Source: a virus. Taken from it: a stretch of 24,243 nucleotides of DNA. The DNA lies in the IMG/VR virus record IMGVR_UViG_3300010885_004199, positions 1 to 24,243 of that record. One strand, given 5' to 3'. Made by a program: the position numbers and the translations under genes. Under the pieces are notes generated by a model. The model did no database searches. It was given only the letters and a program-made list of their open reading frames with translations, and was not told the origin of the DNA. Position 1 is the first letter of the stretch; each line of letters opens with the position of its first letter. Of the stretch, positions 14,703-22,354 are shown piece after piece.

Positions 14703-15388
14703 GCGTACTGCCCCCAGGAGTGAATCGACAGCAACTCATCGACCCCCATCGGGACAGTCGTAGCAGTGATCCCGCCCGCCACAGTCACCGCCTCGCGGTT
14801 GTTGAACCAGTGGGCGGCTAGCATCATGATTGCGTGAACGACCCCCTTAGGGGTCGTCGTAGCATCCGGACCGTAGCCCGCCCACCATCGGATCGTCACG
14901 GCAGAACGAACCGGGCCGGTGACAGGCCAGTATCCATTGACAGCGGGTGTCAATACCGCAGGGGACGCGTCTCTCTGGGCGAGGAACTTGCCAGGGTTCG
15001 ATCCCGTTGACGGCTCACACTCCACCATCGTCAAGCGGTTCAGAGCGACATTGAGGTAGCTGACTTCGATGGTCTGCCTGCCAGCAGTCGGGCTGAACGG
15101 AGGCATCGGCAACGGCAGTTCGATAGCAGCCGGGAACGTGTCCGTCTGCATTTCAAGGCGGGTGTCGATAAAGCAGCGGTCGCACCTCTGCTCCGCGTAC
15201 TGCCTTCCCGCCCCTATCAACGCCAGTAAGTATTCGTCCTCGGCGTCGTGCTCAATCCGAAGGTGCTGCTTGAGTTGCCGCAGCGTCACAGGCTCAACGA
15301 CCGGCTGGGTAATTCTCTTGAGAGAGCGGTATCGCCGCCCCGTGTCGCCGAGATAAAGATTCGTGAATACGAGGTTGTTGTATGGCAC
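14699..15388 (-). CDS. Head-tail connector protein (HK97 gp6-like)
   Basis: The diagnostic stretch is ITQPVVEPVTLRQLKQHLRIEHDAEDEYLLALIGAGRQYAEQRC (about residues 26-69), the 'VTL..lK.HLRi....Ed.yL..Li.aAr...E' pattern of gp6-like connectors, followed by DTFPAAIELPLPMPPFS, where the family has 'FP..i.LP..P'. The protein forms a ring under the portal. A GTG at 15388 is taken as start because the only nearby ATG (15396) is out of frame; GGAG lies 10 nt upstream. It follows the capsid gene after a terminator-like hairpin and is coupled to the next gene by a 4-bp overlap. Confidence 0.85.
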   Translation of the reverse strand: MPYNNLVFTNLYLGDTGRRYRSLKRITQPVVEPVTLRQLKQHLRIEHDAEDEYLLALIGAGRQYAEQRCDRCFIDTRLEMQTDTFPAAIELPLPMPPFSPTAGRQTIEVSYLNVALNRLTMVECEPSTGSNPGKFLAQRDASPAVLTPAVNGYWPVTGPVRSAVTIRWWAGYGPDATTTPKGVVHAIMMLAAHWFNNREAVTVAGGITATTVPMGVDELLSIHSWGQYA

Positions 15389-15402
15389 GGCGGCATGGCT
15401 CC

Positions 15403-15448
15403 AGAAAGAAACGCGGGGCGGGCGGATTGTGCGTCCGTCCGCCCCGCG
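15403..15448 (-). terminator. Intrinsic terminator-like hairpin after the capsid gene
   Basis: The arms are 15412-15426 and 15434-15448, a 15-bp almost entirely GC stem with one mismatch (a possible G-U pair) and a 7-nt loop. On the minus strand it is followed by TTTCTTTCT, an interrupted U tract. It lies 43 bp after the capsid stop codon and just before the connector gene, so it could cut back transcription after the capsid gene or protect the capsid mRNA 3' end. Confidence 0.7.
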
Positions 15449-15490
15449 AGAAGTCAGCGGGCATCCCTGCCCTTGTCAGCCGTCCGTGGC

Positions 15491-16936
15491 TCAGTCGTTC
15501 CGAGTGGCGAGAGCCACGTACGAGCCAGCCACAATGTCGTCGCCCATGCCGTGAACGGCAATGTCGAAGCGAGTCGTGGCGACCATGAGGGTCTGGTCGA
15601 GTTCCGCGTACCGCTCCGTGCTGGTGCGAATGTTGACAGCCTTGCGGTCGCCGTAGATGGCGCCGAGTTCAAGGTCGCCGAACAGAACCTTGAGCTTGGC
15701 GTAATCGGTGCCGAGCGTGGAGTCCATCGCGTTGCACAGCACCACGGGGTACCCGAGGAAAGTCAGACCGAGAGCGTTCTGAATGTCGGACTGAGTGTTG
15801 CCACCAGACAGACCGTTCGAAGAACCGCTCGACAGAGCAAGGCGTTGCATCGACGATGCGAAGCCAGCCGGACTGACATACCACTTGGCGTTCGCTCTCG
15901 CGTACAGCGGGAGAGCCGCGAGGGTGCTGACGAAGTCCTGCACCGAGAACGTCTCAAAGCTGGACGCCGACGCCGACTGGTAGATGCCCTTGGCTCCGTT
16001 GCCCAGGCCAGCCGCGAGGGCAGGCACGAGGCCAGTGATGCCACCGTAGGTCGCGGTGCCGTCACCATTGAAGCCGCAGTTGTCAATCGTCTTGGCGAAC
16101 GCACGGCCGATTTCAACCGTGATGTACGAGGCCAAATCGATAATGCTGTCGGCGAGGATTTCACTCGACATGCGGTTCGACACAGCCAGTTTCTTCGCCA
16201 CGAGGTTGACCCGATCCCACGACGCATCGGAGTCAGGCAGCGAAGCGTTTTCGTTTACGAAGTACGCGGACAGACCGCCAGCACGACGCGGGATGGCAAG
16301 CGTCTCGCTGTTCATCGTGACAGTGCGGACGTTCGGCGTGAACTGGCCGTACTCATTCACGAGCACAATCACTTGGTCGAGCACTTCCTGCGGGAGCAGT
16401 GCGCCGCCGAGCGTTCCCATACCGCCGTGGTTGGACTGCTCACGAGTCTCGACGCCGTGATCCTTGCACCACCGACGCGACTCCGCATCGTTGAACACGT
16501 TGCCACGGTACCACTGACCGGCGCGATAGGCTCGCTCCTCGGCATTGGCACCACGGAAGCCACGAATGCTTGAAACGCGGGGCATGGCGGGGACGCTCAT
16601 TCGCTTGTCCTCTGTGATGGTTTCGGTGACGTCAGCCTTGACGACCGGCGTCACGGCAGGGGCAGCGCGGTTCAGAACTGCACGCAGTTCCTTTTCCTTC
16701 GAAGCGATCTTGCGAAGGCGGTCGATCTGAGACTTCAAGCCCTCGGCCCTCTTGCAAAGCTCGTCCATCTTGAGCGAGTTCGCTTCGGGCATCGGCTCCT
16801 CAGACGCTTCGGCTTCCTCGCCGAGAACACCCATCTCGGCGAGAACATTCGCCAGGGTGTCGAGCAGCATCTTGACCTGCTTGCCGTCAGCAACAACGTC
16901 GTCAGCGGGAGCAGCGGGGTCGAGTTCAGCAGCCAC
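15491..16936 (-). CDS. HK97-family major capsid protein
   Basis: At 481 residues this has the HK97 gp5 layout. Residues about 1-100 are an acidic, coiled-coil-like delta domain (ELCKRAEGLKSQIDRLRKIASKEKELRAVL) acting as internal scaffold. A linker at 110-170 is where the prohead protease would cut. The fold region starts with GALLPQEVLDQVIVLVNEYG and carries typical strands such as LAIPRRAGG and the late LGYPVVLCNAMDS and LFGDLELGAIYGDRKAVNIRTSTE. The start is a GTG at 16936 with GGAGG 7 nt upstream. The gene is set apart from its neighbours by hairpins on both sides, unusual in an operon where genes otherwise overlap. Whether subunits crosslink as in HK97 cannot be judged. Confidence 0.93.
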   Translation of the reverse strand: MAAELDPAAPADDVVADGKQVKMLLDTLANVLAEMGVLGEEAEASEEPMPEANSLKMDELCKRAEGLKSQIDRLRKIASKEKELRAVLNRAAPAVTPVVKADVTETITEDKRMSVPAMPRVSSIRGFRGANAEERAYRAGQWYRGNVFNDAESRRWCKDHGVETREQSNHGGMGTLGGALLPQEVLDQVIVLVNEYGQFTPNVRTVTMNSETLAIPRRAGGLSAYFVNENASLPDSDASWDRVNLVAKKLAVSNRMSSEILADSIIDLASYITVEIGRAFAKTIDNCGFNGDGTATYGGITGLVPALAAGLGNGAKGIYQSASASSFETFSVQDFVSTLAALPLYARANAKWYVSPAGFASSMQRLALSSGSSNGLSGGNTQSDIQNALGLTFLGYPVVLCNAMDSTLGTDYAKLKVLFGDLELGAIYGDRKAVNIRTSTERYAELDQTLMVATTRFDIAVHGMGDDIVAGSYVALATRND

Positions 16937-17018
16937 GGGGAGCCTCCATGCGTACGGTGTGATGGGGCTTCGTACCCCGATCCATTCAACGTACGTGCGA
17001 ACGGCTTCGCGGTGGAGT

Positions 17019-17046
17019 GCGTAGTGTTGTATTTACAACACTACGC
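17019..17046 (-). other. Perfect 12-bp inverted repeat between zinc-ribbon and capsid genes
   Basis: The arms gcgtagtgttgt (17019-17030) and acaacactacgc (17035-17046) are perfect complements around a 4-nt loop. The hairpin includes the stop codon of the zinc-ribbon gene and precedes the capsid start by about 80 nt. No U tract follows on the minus strand, so a Rho-independent terminator is unlikely; an mRNA stabiliser, processing site or protein operator would fit. Confidence 0.8.
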
Positions 17047-17220
17047 CTTCGGCTTTCGGTACAGAACGTCAGCCCGCACCACGCAGCGGCAAGTTGCACC
17101 GCACCTGCGGCACTCCAGGTATCGAAGCTGATACTCGCCGCGCTGCCTGCTTGAGCGAGTTCGCAGTCTCCCGCCACCGCACTCGCAGTCATCGCCAGTT
17201 TGCTTTTTAGCGTTTGCCAT
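17041..17220 (-). CDS. Small zinc-ribbon protein (59 aa)
   Basis: Translation from the ATG at 17220 gives a 59-residue basic protein with a zinc-ribbon pattern: CEC near residues 12-14 and CRRC at 37-40, plus C44 and C46 in TCRC. The Arg-rich middle (LRTRSSRQRGEYQLRYLECRRCG) is typical of small nucleic-acid-binding zinc ribbons. It overlaps the end of the prohead protease gene by 14 bp and ends inside a perfect hairpin. The ribosome binding site is weak (GGAG 13 nt upstream), so coupling to the upstream gene is probable. Similar tiny zinc ribbons are often missed in annotation because of their length. It might regulate late genes or act in packaging; neither can be shown. Confidence 0.7.
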   Translation of the reverse strand: MANAKKQTGDDCECGGGRLRTRSSRQRGEYQLRYLECRRCGATCRCVVRADVLYRKPKA

Positions 17221-17923
17221 TCTTGGCGAGCCACTCCATGTGTTCGGCGCGGATGGTCATGTATTCCTTCGCCTTGGCGATCAGTCTGTCCCGCTTCTCA
17301 ATCGCACGAACAGACTCTCTGGCGTATTGCTCAAACGACCGCTGAGCAACGCTCACGCTGCTATCCGGATACGCCGGGTATGTCACCGGGCCAACGTCCA
17401 TGAGGTCGGACACAGACGTAACGGTTCGAATATGTCTCCCTTCCTCAACGTGCCACGACTCCCCACCCTTGGCGATGACGAACGCGAAAGACGAGCCACG
17501 AATGTCGCCACGCTTGATGCTCTCAATCACACCACGCTGCGAGGCAGGCGGCAGCACTTCGTACCGCAGGCCAACGTCATCCACGGCAAGGCGAAGCGTA
17601 TCTGGGAAGCGACCCAGGACGAAGTTCGGATCGTGGTTGAAAAGTGCCCTCGTCATAAGAGGATTCTTTCGGCCTCGACGCTCCGATACGAGCGAGAACG
17701 CACCAGGGTCAATCCGCTCTACGAAGTCTCCCAGGTTCAGGCTTTCGACTCCGAACCGGGCAGCGTAGCCAACGATCCACTCCTCAGGCTCCCCGTCGCC
17801 ATTCTTCGCCGCGCGAGTCTCAACAGACAGCATCGGAACGGTGGCGTCATCGGCCTCCGTCACAAGGAACCGACGCTCTAGTCCACCGTGTTCGCCGAGG
17901 TCAAGCATTTGCTGGGTCGACAT
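17207..17923 (-). CDS. HK97-family prohead protease
   Basis: The 238-residue product carries the U35/S78 prohead protease pattern: EEWIVGYAARFG at about 47-58, the catalytic His in LFNHDPNFVLGR (H97), and the catalytic Ser in DIRGSSFAFVI (S144 or S145), with the typical LMDVGPVTYPAYP region afterward. The enzyme cuts the delta domain from the capsid protein and then itself during head maturation. The ATG at 17923 has GGAG 6 nt upstream and overlaps the portal gene by 23 bp; a TTG further out (17971) is not credible. The order portal, protease, capsid is that of HK97-type phages. Confidence 0.9.
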   Translation of the reverse strand: MSTQQMLDLGEHGGLERRFLVTEADDATVPMLSVETRAAKNGDGEPEEWIVGYAARFGVESLNLGDFVERIDPGAFSLVSERRGRKNPLMTRALFNHDPNFVLGRFPDTLRLAVDDVGLRYEVLPPASQRGVIESIKRGDIRGSSFAFVIAKGGESWHVEEGRHIRTVTSVSDLMDVGPVTYPAYPDSSVSVAQRSFEQYARESVRAIEKRDRLIAKAKEYMTIRAEHMEWLAKNGKR

Positions 17924-19412
17924 TTGGCACTCCGATTGGCAAGGGTTGCGGGGCGGGCTGCTTCGTGACAACGCCTGCCACGATTGCCGCCACCTGTTCG
18001 GGCGTGAGTTGCGGGAACGAAGCGGCTAGCACAGCGGTGGCTCCGTCAGGAGTCAGCAGGCCGGTCGAGATATTGGTCAGCACTTCCAGCAGGCTAGTGA
18101 TCTGCGCACCATTCAGAGCCGCCGCAGCGAAGTTTGCTTCGACGTCCGGTTCCGGCGCGGGTGCAGACTCAGCAACCGGGGCGGACTCCTCCACGGCAGG
18201 CGCAGACTCGACAGGTTCAGCCGACATTCGCTCCACCGTCGTCATGTTCAACGGGAAGAAATGCGAGTCGCCACCTTCGACCGGGTTCAGACTTTCAGCA
18301 GCGCGGGCCTCGTTGACGCTCATCACGCCACGGTCGATCATGCTGGTGAGGTACTGGCTCCGAGCGGCAACGTCGCCACGGAGTAGGCCACGTACGTCGA
18401 ACTCGACGAAGTATTCCTCAGGCTGCGTGATGAGGTCGCGGGTGAACGCAGACTCGAAACGCCGCAGCCATGGCAGCACAGAATACTGAACGAAGTCCAG
18501 AGACTGCTGTTCGATGTTGCTGAACGTCGCCCGGTCAAGGGACTGAACCAAATGCGGCGGCACTCTGTAGAGTCGGCAGATTTCTTCGACTTGGAAGCGG
18601 CGAGCCTCCAGAAATTGCGAGTCGGTATTTGTCGATCCGAGTTCGTGGGCCTTGAGTCCTCCAGTCAGCACCGCAGTCTTGCTCGACTTATCCGGCCCCC
18701 GGTGCATCCGTTCCCAATTTTCTCGAAGCCTTTCCGCAGCCTCGGCGGCTAGGTTCCCATCCGTCTCAAGCACAATGCCAGGACGAGCACCGTTTCCGAA
18801 ATAGCGAGCCCCGTGCATCTCGCAAGCGCGAGCCAGCCCGATCGCCTCTTTGCCCAGGTCAATTGGAACCTGTCCAACGATGCCGTCGTTGCTCATCCAC
18901 CTGATATGCAGAATCTGGTCTTGAGCGTAGACAGTCTTTGAACCAGACGGCTCCGTGTACGTGTATCGCAGTCGTCCGTTCTCAATTCGCTCGACCTGCA
19001 TCCGGCTAGGGTGCAGCGGTATGAGTTCGCTAATTGCTCCAGCAGCCCCCGCACAGATTTCGCTGTAGCAGTTTCCATAGAGTCCCAAGTGAATCATGCT
19101 CGTCTCGCGCCACTCAAACGAAGTCATCCACCCGTTCGGCGAGACAGCGAGCAGTTGATCCATCCAGCCAGGGTATCGCTCCTTGCCGCCAGTCGGCAGC
19201 CGTCGAAAAACGTGGACTGGGAGGCACGCAACCGTTTCAGCCAGAACTCGCACACACGCCAAAACGCACGTTGACTTAAACGCGTTCTCACTGGTGATTC
19301 GAACGCCCGACGAAGCGCCGCGTGCGAATCCGTAGTCGTCATCCAGCAGCGACCCGAAGAACCGTTGCTCGGTTGATACGTCCCACACGGCGGAAATGAT
19401 CTGGTCGCTCAT
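17901..19412 (-). CDS. HK97-family portal protein
   Basis: The 503-residue protein has the HK97 portal features: FKSTCVLACVRVLAETVACLPVHVFRR (about 45-71), LIPLHPSRMQVER, ARPGIVLETDGN, and FLEARRFQVEEICRLYRVPPHLV, followed by NIEQQSLDFVQYSVLPWLRRFE. It forms the dodecameric ring for DNA entry and exit. The last 100 residues are an extension: an Ala/Pro/Glu-rich linker with repeated ESAP/AESAP units, then LNGAQITSLLEVLTNISTGLLTPDGATAVLAASFPQLTPEQ, a helical module also seen at the end of some portal-type proteins. The ATG overlaps the terminase stop by 4 bp (ATGA). Confidence 0.93.
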   Translation of the reverse strand: MSDQIISAVWDVSTEQRFFGSLLDDDYGFARGASSGVRITSENAFKSTCVLACVRVLAETVACLPVHVFRRLPTGGKERYPGWMDQLLAVSPNGWMTSFEWRETSMIHLGLYGNCYSEICAGAAGAISELIPLHPSRMQVERIENGRLRYTYTEPSGSKTVYAQDQILHIRWMSNDGIVGQVPIDLGKEAIGLARACEMHGARYFGNGARPGIVLETDGNLAAEAAERLRENWERMHRGPDKSSKTAVLTGGLKAHELGSTNTDSQFLEARRFQVEEICRLYRVPPHLVQSLDRATFSNIEQQSLDFVQYSVLPWLRRFESAFTRDLITQPEEYFVEFDVRGLLRGDVAARSQYLTSMIDRGVMSVNEARAAESLNPVEGGDSHFFPLNMTTVERMSAEPVESAPAVEESAPVAESAPAPEPDVEANFAAAALNGAQITSLLEVLTNISTGLLTPDGATAVLAASFPQLTPEQVAAIVAGVVTKQPAPQPLPIGVPNVDPANA

Positions 19413-21022
19413 AGAAGAATGATCTCGGGTTCAGCGGGGGGCGGTTCCTTGCTCTCGGCAGACCACGCGCCGAGAGCCATCACGAGAGCGATGATTCCGT
19501 CCACCCTCTCCGTTGATGATTCCTTCGGCTTGACTGGTCGTATGTGCCCATCGGCGTTCTGCCTCACCGCAACATTGCCAGCCTGCCACTGAAGGACGGG
19601 GTTGCCGCCGTGTCGAAGTTTCCCGCCAGCGAGCAGTGACTCCAGCAGTTTGCTCGGGGCGTTCATCCCAGCGAACCCCTGCGGCCATAGAACCATGTTC
19701 AGTCCGTCGCCCTGCAGTTGGTTCGACAACTGCGTGGCGTTCCATCGGTCAATCGCCAGCCGCTTCACGTTGTAAGTGCTTGCAAACGCAGCAACGTCTC
19801 GGCGGATAACGTCATAGTCAGTCACGTTCCCGCTCGTCGCAGTCACGCACCCCGACTCCACCCATTGTAAAAACGGAACCCTGTCCCGTCTTTCACGCTC
19901 CGTCATGTTGTCTAGCGGTATCCAGAACTTCGCCAAGACGTCGAGCGTCCCATCCTCGCACGGGAACACAGCAACGAAGGCCGAGGTGTCAGTCGTCGAT
20001 GCCAAGTCAAGCCCGCACCAGCACTCCCGGCCAGCGAGGTCGTGCGGAGGCGTTGCGTTCGCAGCCTGCCACGCTTCCATTTTGATCCACCGGGTGTCTT
20101 GGCTCGTCCACTGATTCAGCCGGTAGCGGCGAAATGACCCCTCTTTGCTCACTGACATTTGTGCTTCGTGACAGTCAGCAGCGAAGTCCGACTCGTTTAT
20201 CGTCACCCCCCAGGACGGATTCGCCTTCGGCCATACTTCCGAATCCTTCCAGTCGTCCTCGGTCGGAACTTCATGGATGCAAGGGTAGAACGTCGGGTCG
20301 TGTTTCCAGTCAGCCAGCACTGCCTTCGCGTAGCTGTATTGCTCGTAGCAGATGCTCGACCTGTCGTAGCCAGCCGTGGTGATGCTCACGAGCAGCGGCT
20401 GGCTTCGGGCTGCTCCACCATACCGGAGCGAGTCGAACAGGCGGCGGTCGCGTGCAGCATGAAGCTCGTCATACAACAGTCCGTGAATGTTCAGACCCTC
20501 CGCACGAAACGCATCCGCAGACAGCACTCTGTAAAACGAAGACGCCTGCCGGTATGCAATCGTGCGGCGTGAGTCGATGACCTCCAGCACAGTCGAGAGC
20601 ATTGGCGACGCTCGCACCATGCTGGCTGCTTCACGGAACACAATCGAAGCGGACTCACGATCCGTTGCCGCGCCGTAGATTTCGGCCCCCGCTTCGCCGT
20701 CAGCGAGCAGCAGGTACAGCCCCACGCCAGCCAGGATCGTCGACTTGCCGGACTTCTTGGCAGTGCTGACATACGCCATGCGGTACCGACGCATATCGTT
20801 GTCGACTCTCACCCACCCAAACAACTCGGCCAGCATTTCCTGCTGCCACTCCAGCAGCGTGAACGACTGACCGGCGAATCTTCCCTTAGAGTGGCGAAGC
20901 CAGTCATGGAAAAACTCTATAACGTGGTTCGCCTTTTTTGGATCGAAGTAGAAGTCAAGCCCCTGCGCCGCCGCTTCGCTTTTTGACAAAGGCTGCAAGC
21001 GGATCGTCTTGTTGGCTTCCAT
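19409..21022 (-). CDS. terL: Terminase large subunit (ATPase/nuclease)
   Basis: The ATPase motor motifs are a deviant Walker A STAKKSGKST (86-95), Walker B GLLYDE (181-186) and coupling motif ITTAG (214-218). The nuclease domain has acidic residues at GLDLAS (D339), AIDRWN (D425) and RVDGI (D508), the RNase H-like metal triad. This is the Terminase_1 type used by HK97-like phages to cut and pump DNA into heads. At 537 residues it is full length. The ATG at 21022 has AGGTGA 7 nt upstream and lies 68 bp inside the small-subunit gene. It is coupled to the portal gene by an ATGA overlap. Confidence 0.95.
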   Translation of the reverse strand: MEANKTIRLQPLSKSEAAAQGLDFYFDPKKANHVIEFFHDWLRHSKGRFAGQSFTLLEWQQEMLAELFGWVRVDNDMRRYRMAYVSTAKKSGKSTILAGVGLYLLLADGEAGAEIYGAATDRESASIVFREAASMVRASPMLSTVLEVIDSRRTIAYRQASSFYRVLSADAFRAEGLNIHGLLYDELHAARDRRLFDSLRYGGAARSQPLLVSITTAGYDRSSICYEQYSYAKAVLADWKHDPTFYPCIHEVPTEDDWKDSEVWPKANPSWGVTINESDFAADCHEAQMSVSKEGSFRRYRLNQWTSQDTRWIKMEAWQAANATPPHDLAGRECWCGLDLASTTDTSAFVAVFPCEDGTLDVLAKFWIPLDNMTERERRDRVPFLQWVESGCVTATSGNVTDYDVIRRDVAAFASTYNVKRLAIDRWNATQLSNQLQGDGLNMVLWPQGFAGMNAPSKLLESLLAGGKLRHGGNPVLQWQAGNVAVRQNADGHIRPVKPKESSTERVDGIIALVMALGAWSAESKEPPPAEPEIILL

Positions 21023-21479
21023 TCGTTGTCACCTGTGACCGGCTGCTCGGCGTCATGCCGAACTCTTGCTCAATCCGAAGCATCGCCATGTGGTGCTTGT
21101 GCATCTGGGACGCCCACGGTGCGACCTGCGTGTATTTGATTCGCAGCTTGCCATCGGTTCGATTCGGGTCAGGCTCCCAGTGGATGTACTCCTCGCCCGC
21201 TGACTTCACTTTCTCATAGCACGCAAGGTACAGCACCGTTTCGATGCAGTATCGCGTCAGCGTCGGAACGTCAGCGTCAGTCAGAACTCGCATCCGTGCC
21301 AATTTCGGAACCGTGTCAGCCCAGACTTCGATGCACTTTCCCTCAAGCACCTTCGGCGGCGGGAAGTCAAACGCAATGAGTGCAGGAGTTGGCTCCGCAG
21401 TATTCAACGCTTCCTTGCTCGGGTTCCCTCGGATGTATTTCAGAATCGAAGGCTCGGGGGCCGGGCCACGCTTTCCCAT
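20955..21479 (-). CDS. terS: Terminase small subunit (P27 family)
   Basis: The 174-residue protein begins MGKRGPAPEP and continues ILKYIRGNPSKEALN, EPTP, then EVWADTVPKLARMRVLTDADVPTLTRYC, the classical P27-family sequence of small terminase subunits that recognise phage DNA for packaging. The ATG at 21479 (GAGG 5 nt upstream) is preferred over a longer frame to 21536, which has no family match and lies inside the glycosyltransferase gene. It ends with a basic, disordered tail and overlaps the large-subunit gene by 68 bp. It follows the glycosyltransferase stop by 2 bp, showing that packaging and modification genes share a transcript. Confidence 0.92.
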   Translation of the reverse strand: MGKRGPAPEPSILKYIRGNPSKEALNTAEPTPALIAFDFPPPKVLEGKCIEVWADTVPKLARMRVLTDADVPTLTRYCIETVLYLACYEKVKSAGEEYIHWEPDPNRTDGKLRIKYTQVAPWASQMHKHHMAMLRIEQEFGMTPSSRSQVTTNGSQQDDPLAAFVKKRSGGAGA

Positions 21480-21481
21480 CA

Positions 21482-22354
21482 CTACCTCGCTTTGCGGTAC
21501 TTGTCGGAGATGATTCTCGGCACGGCATACTTCCACTGAACCATGTGATGAACACGACGGTTCGTATCACCCATCATAGAAACCTTGACGCACGACGGCG
21601 CATACATGACGGTCGTGAATGCCTTCACGTACGTGCCATAGTCCCGGTACATGTCAGAGACTCCACCACCCTGCGACTGAGTTGGAAGTTGCGAGACCCT
21701 CAACCGTGGAGCCGTGAAGAAAAGCTCGCCGCGACCACCGGACACGACATACGCAGTGACGTCCTCGTTCATGATCCCTCGGAAGTCGATAGGCCGGTCA
21801 ACGTGGCAAAGGAAGGTGTTCATGGCCTTCCGTGCGAAGCGGCCCTCCGCCGCGAGCATGGCGAATCGCCCCTTCCCACCGCCAATGAAGTCACCGCCCT
21901 GAGAAAACGCCAGCGTTTTCGCCCCGCTTGTTTCGAGGAACTCCAGGCAGGCGGCAAGCACGTTATCGATATTGAGAATTCGGCTTGACGCATTTGCGTT
22001 GAGAAATCTCCCACGGTTGTCCGACGACCAGTTGAAGGTCGTATAGTCGTCGTCAAGCTGCCAGAAATATCGAAGCCCTAGTTTTCTGGCAACGTCGTAC
22101 GCTGCGTGGCGGGCGAACAGAATCCCAGCACGTTTCCCCAGGTTGTTCCCTGAGTCGCAGCGGCCGACGTACTCCTGCTTATTGAACACGACAACAGCGT
22201 CACCATATTCCTGCTCGTACGCGGCACGCTGGTCGTCCTCGTCGTCGAGCAGGATAAAGAGCTTGCCCGTATAGCCGGATCGCATGAGCGAGCGGTACGT
22301 CACGACATTTTTTGCTCTGCCGTGAGTCAGAATGAACGTGGCGAAGTTTTCCAC
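21482..22354 (-). CDS. TET-associated-type glycosyltransferase (TAGT-like), putative DNA base glycosyltransferase
   Basis: The 290-residue protein matches the pattern of the glycosyltransferase family found beside phage TET/JBP oxygenases (and as a domain of animal GREB1). ATFILTHGR at 5-13 is followed by VVTYRSLMRSGYTGKLFILLDDED, then LGLRYFWQLDDDYTTF with the nucleotide-sugar-binding acidic DDD at 101-103. The C-terminus has QGGGVSDMYRDYGTYVKAF, a MYAPSCVKVSMMG segment and RVHHMVQWKYAVPRI. Members are proposed to add sugars to oxidised 5-methylcytosine in phage DNA. The GTG at 22354 overlaps the ParB-like stop by one base, with AAGGA 7 nt upstream. No TET/JBP gene is in the window, so the substrate is inferred. 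The call is from motif memory; the match across the whole length is convincing. Confidence 0.85.
   Translation of the reverse strand: MENFATFILTHGRAKNVVTYRSLMRSGYTGKLFILLDDEDDQRAAYEQEYGDAVVVFNKQEYVGRCDSGNNLGKRAGILFARHAAYDVARKLGLRYFWQLDDDYTTFNWSSDNRGRFLNANASSRILNIDNVLAACLEFLETSGAKTLAFSQGGDFIGGGKGRFAMLAAEGRFARKAMNTFLCHVDRPIDFRGIMNEDVTAYVVSGGRGELFFTAPRLRVSQLPTQSQGGGVSDMYRDYGTYVKAFTTVMYAPSCVKVSMMGDTNRRVHHMVQWKYAVPRIISDKYRKAR

Noticed and set aside
15248-16573. Long + strand open frame (over 400 codons) opposite the connector and capsid genes
   Set aside because: It is antisense to two clearly recognised minus-strand structural genes, has Arg/Val-rich composition typical of a reverse-strand shadow, and matches no family.
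17019-17046. Perfect hairpin as a Rho-independent terminator
   Set aside because: No U tract follows on the minus strand, and the + strand has no gene that would end there; it is listed only as an inverted repeat.
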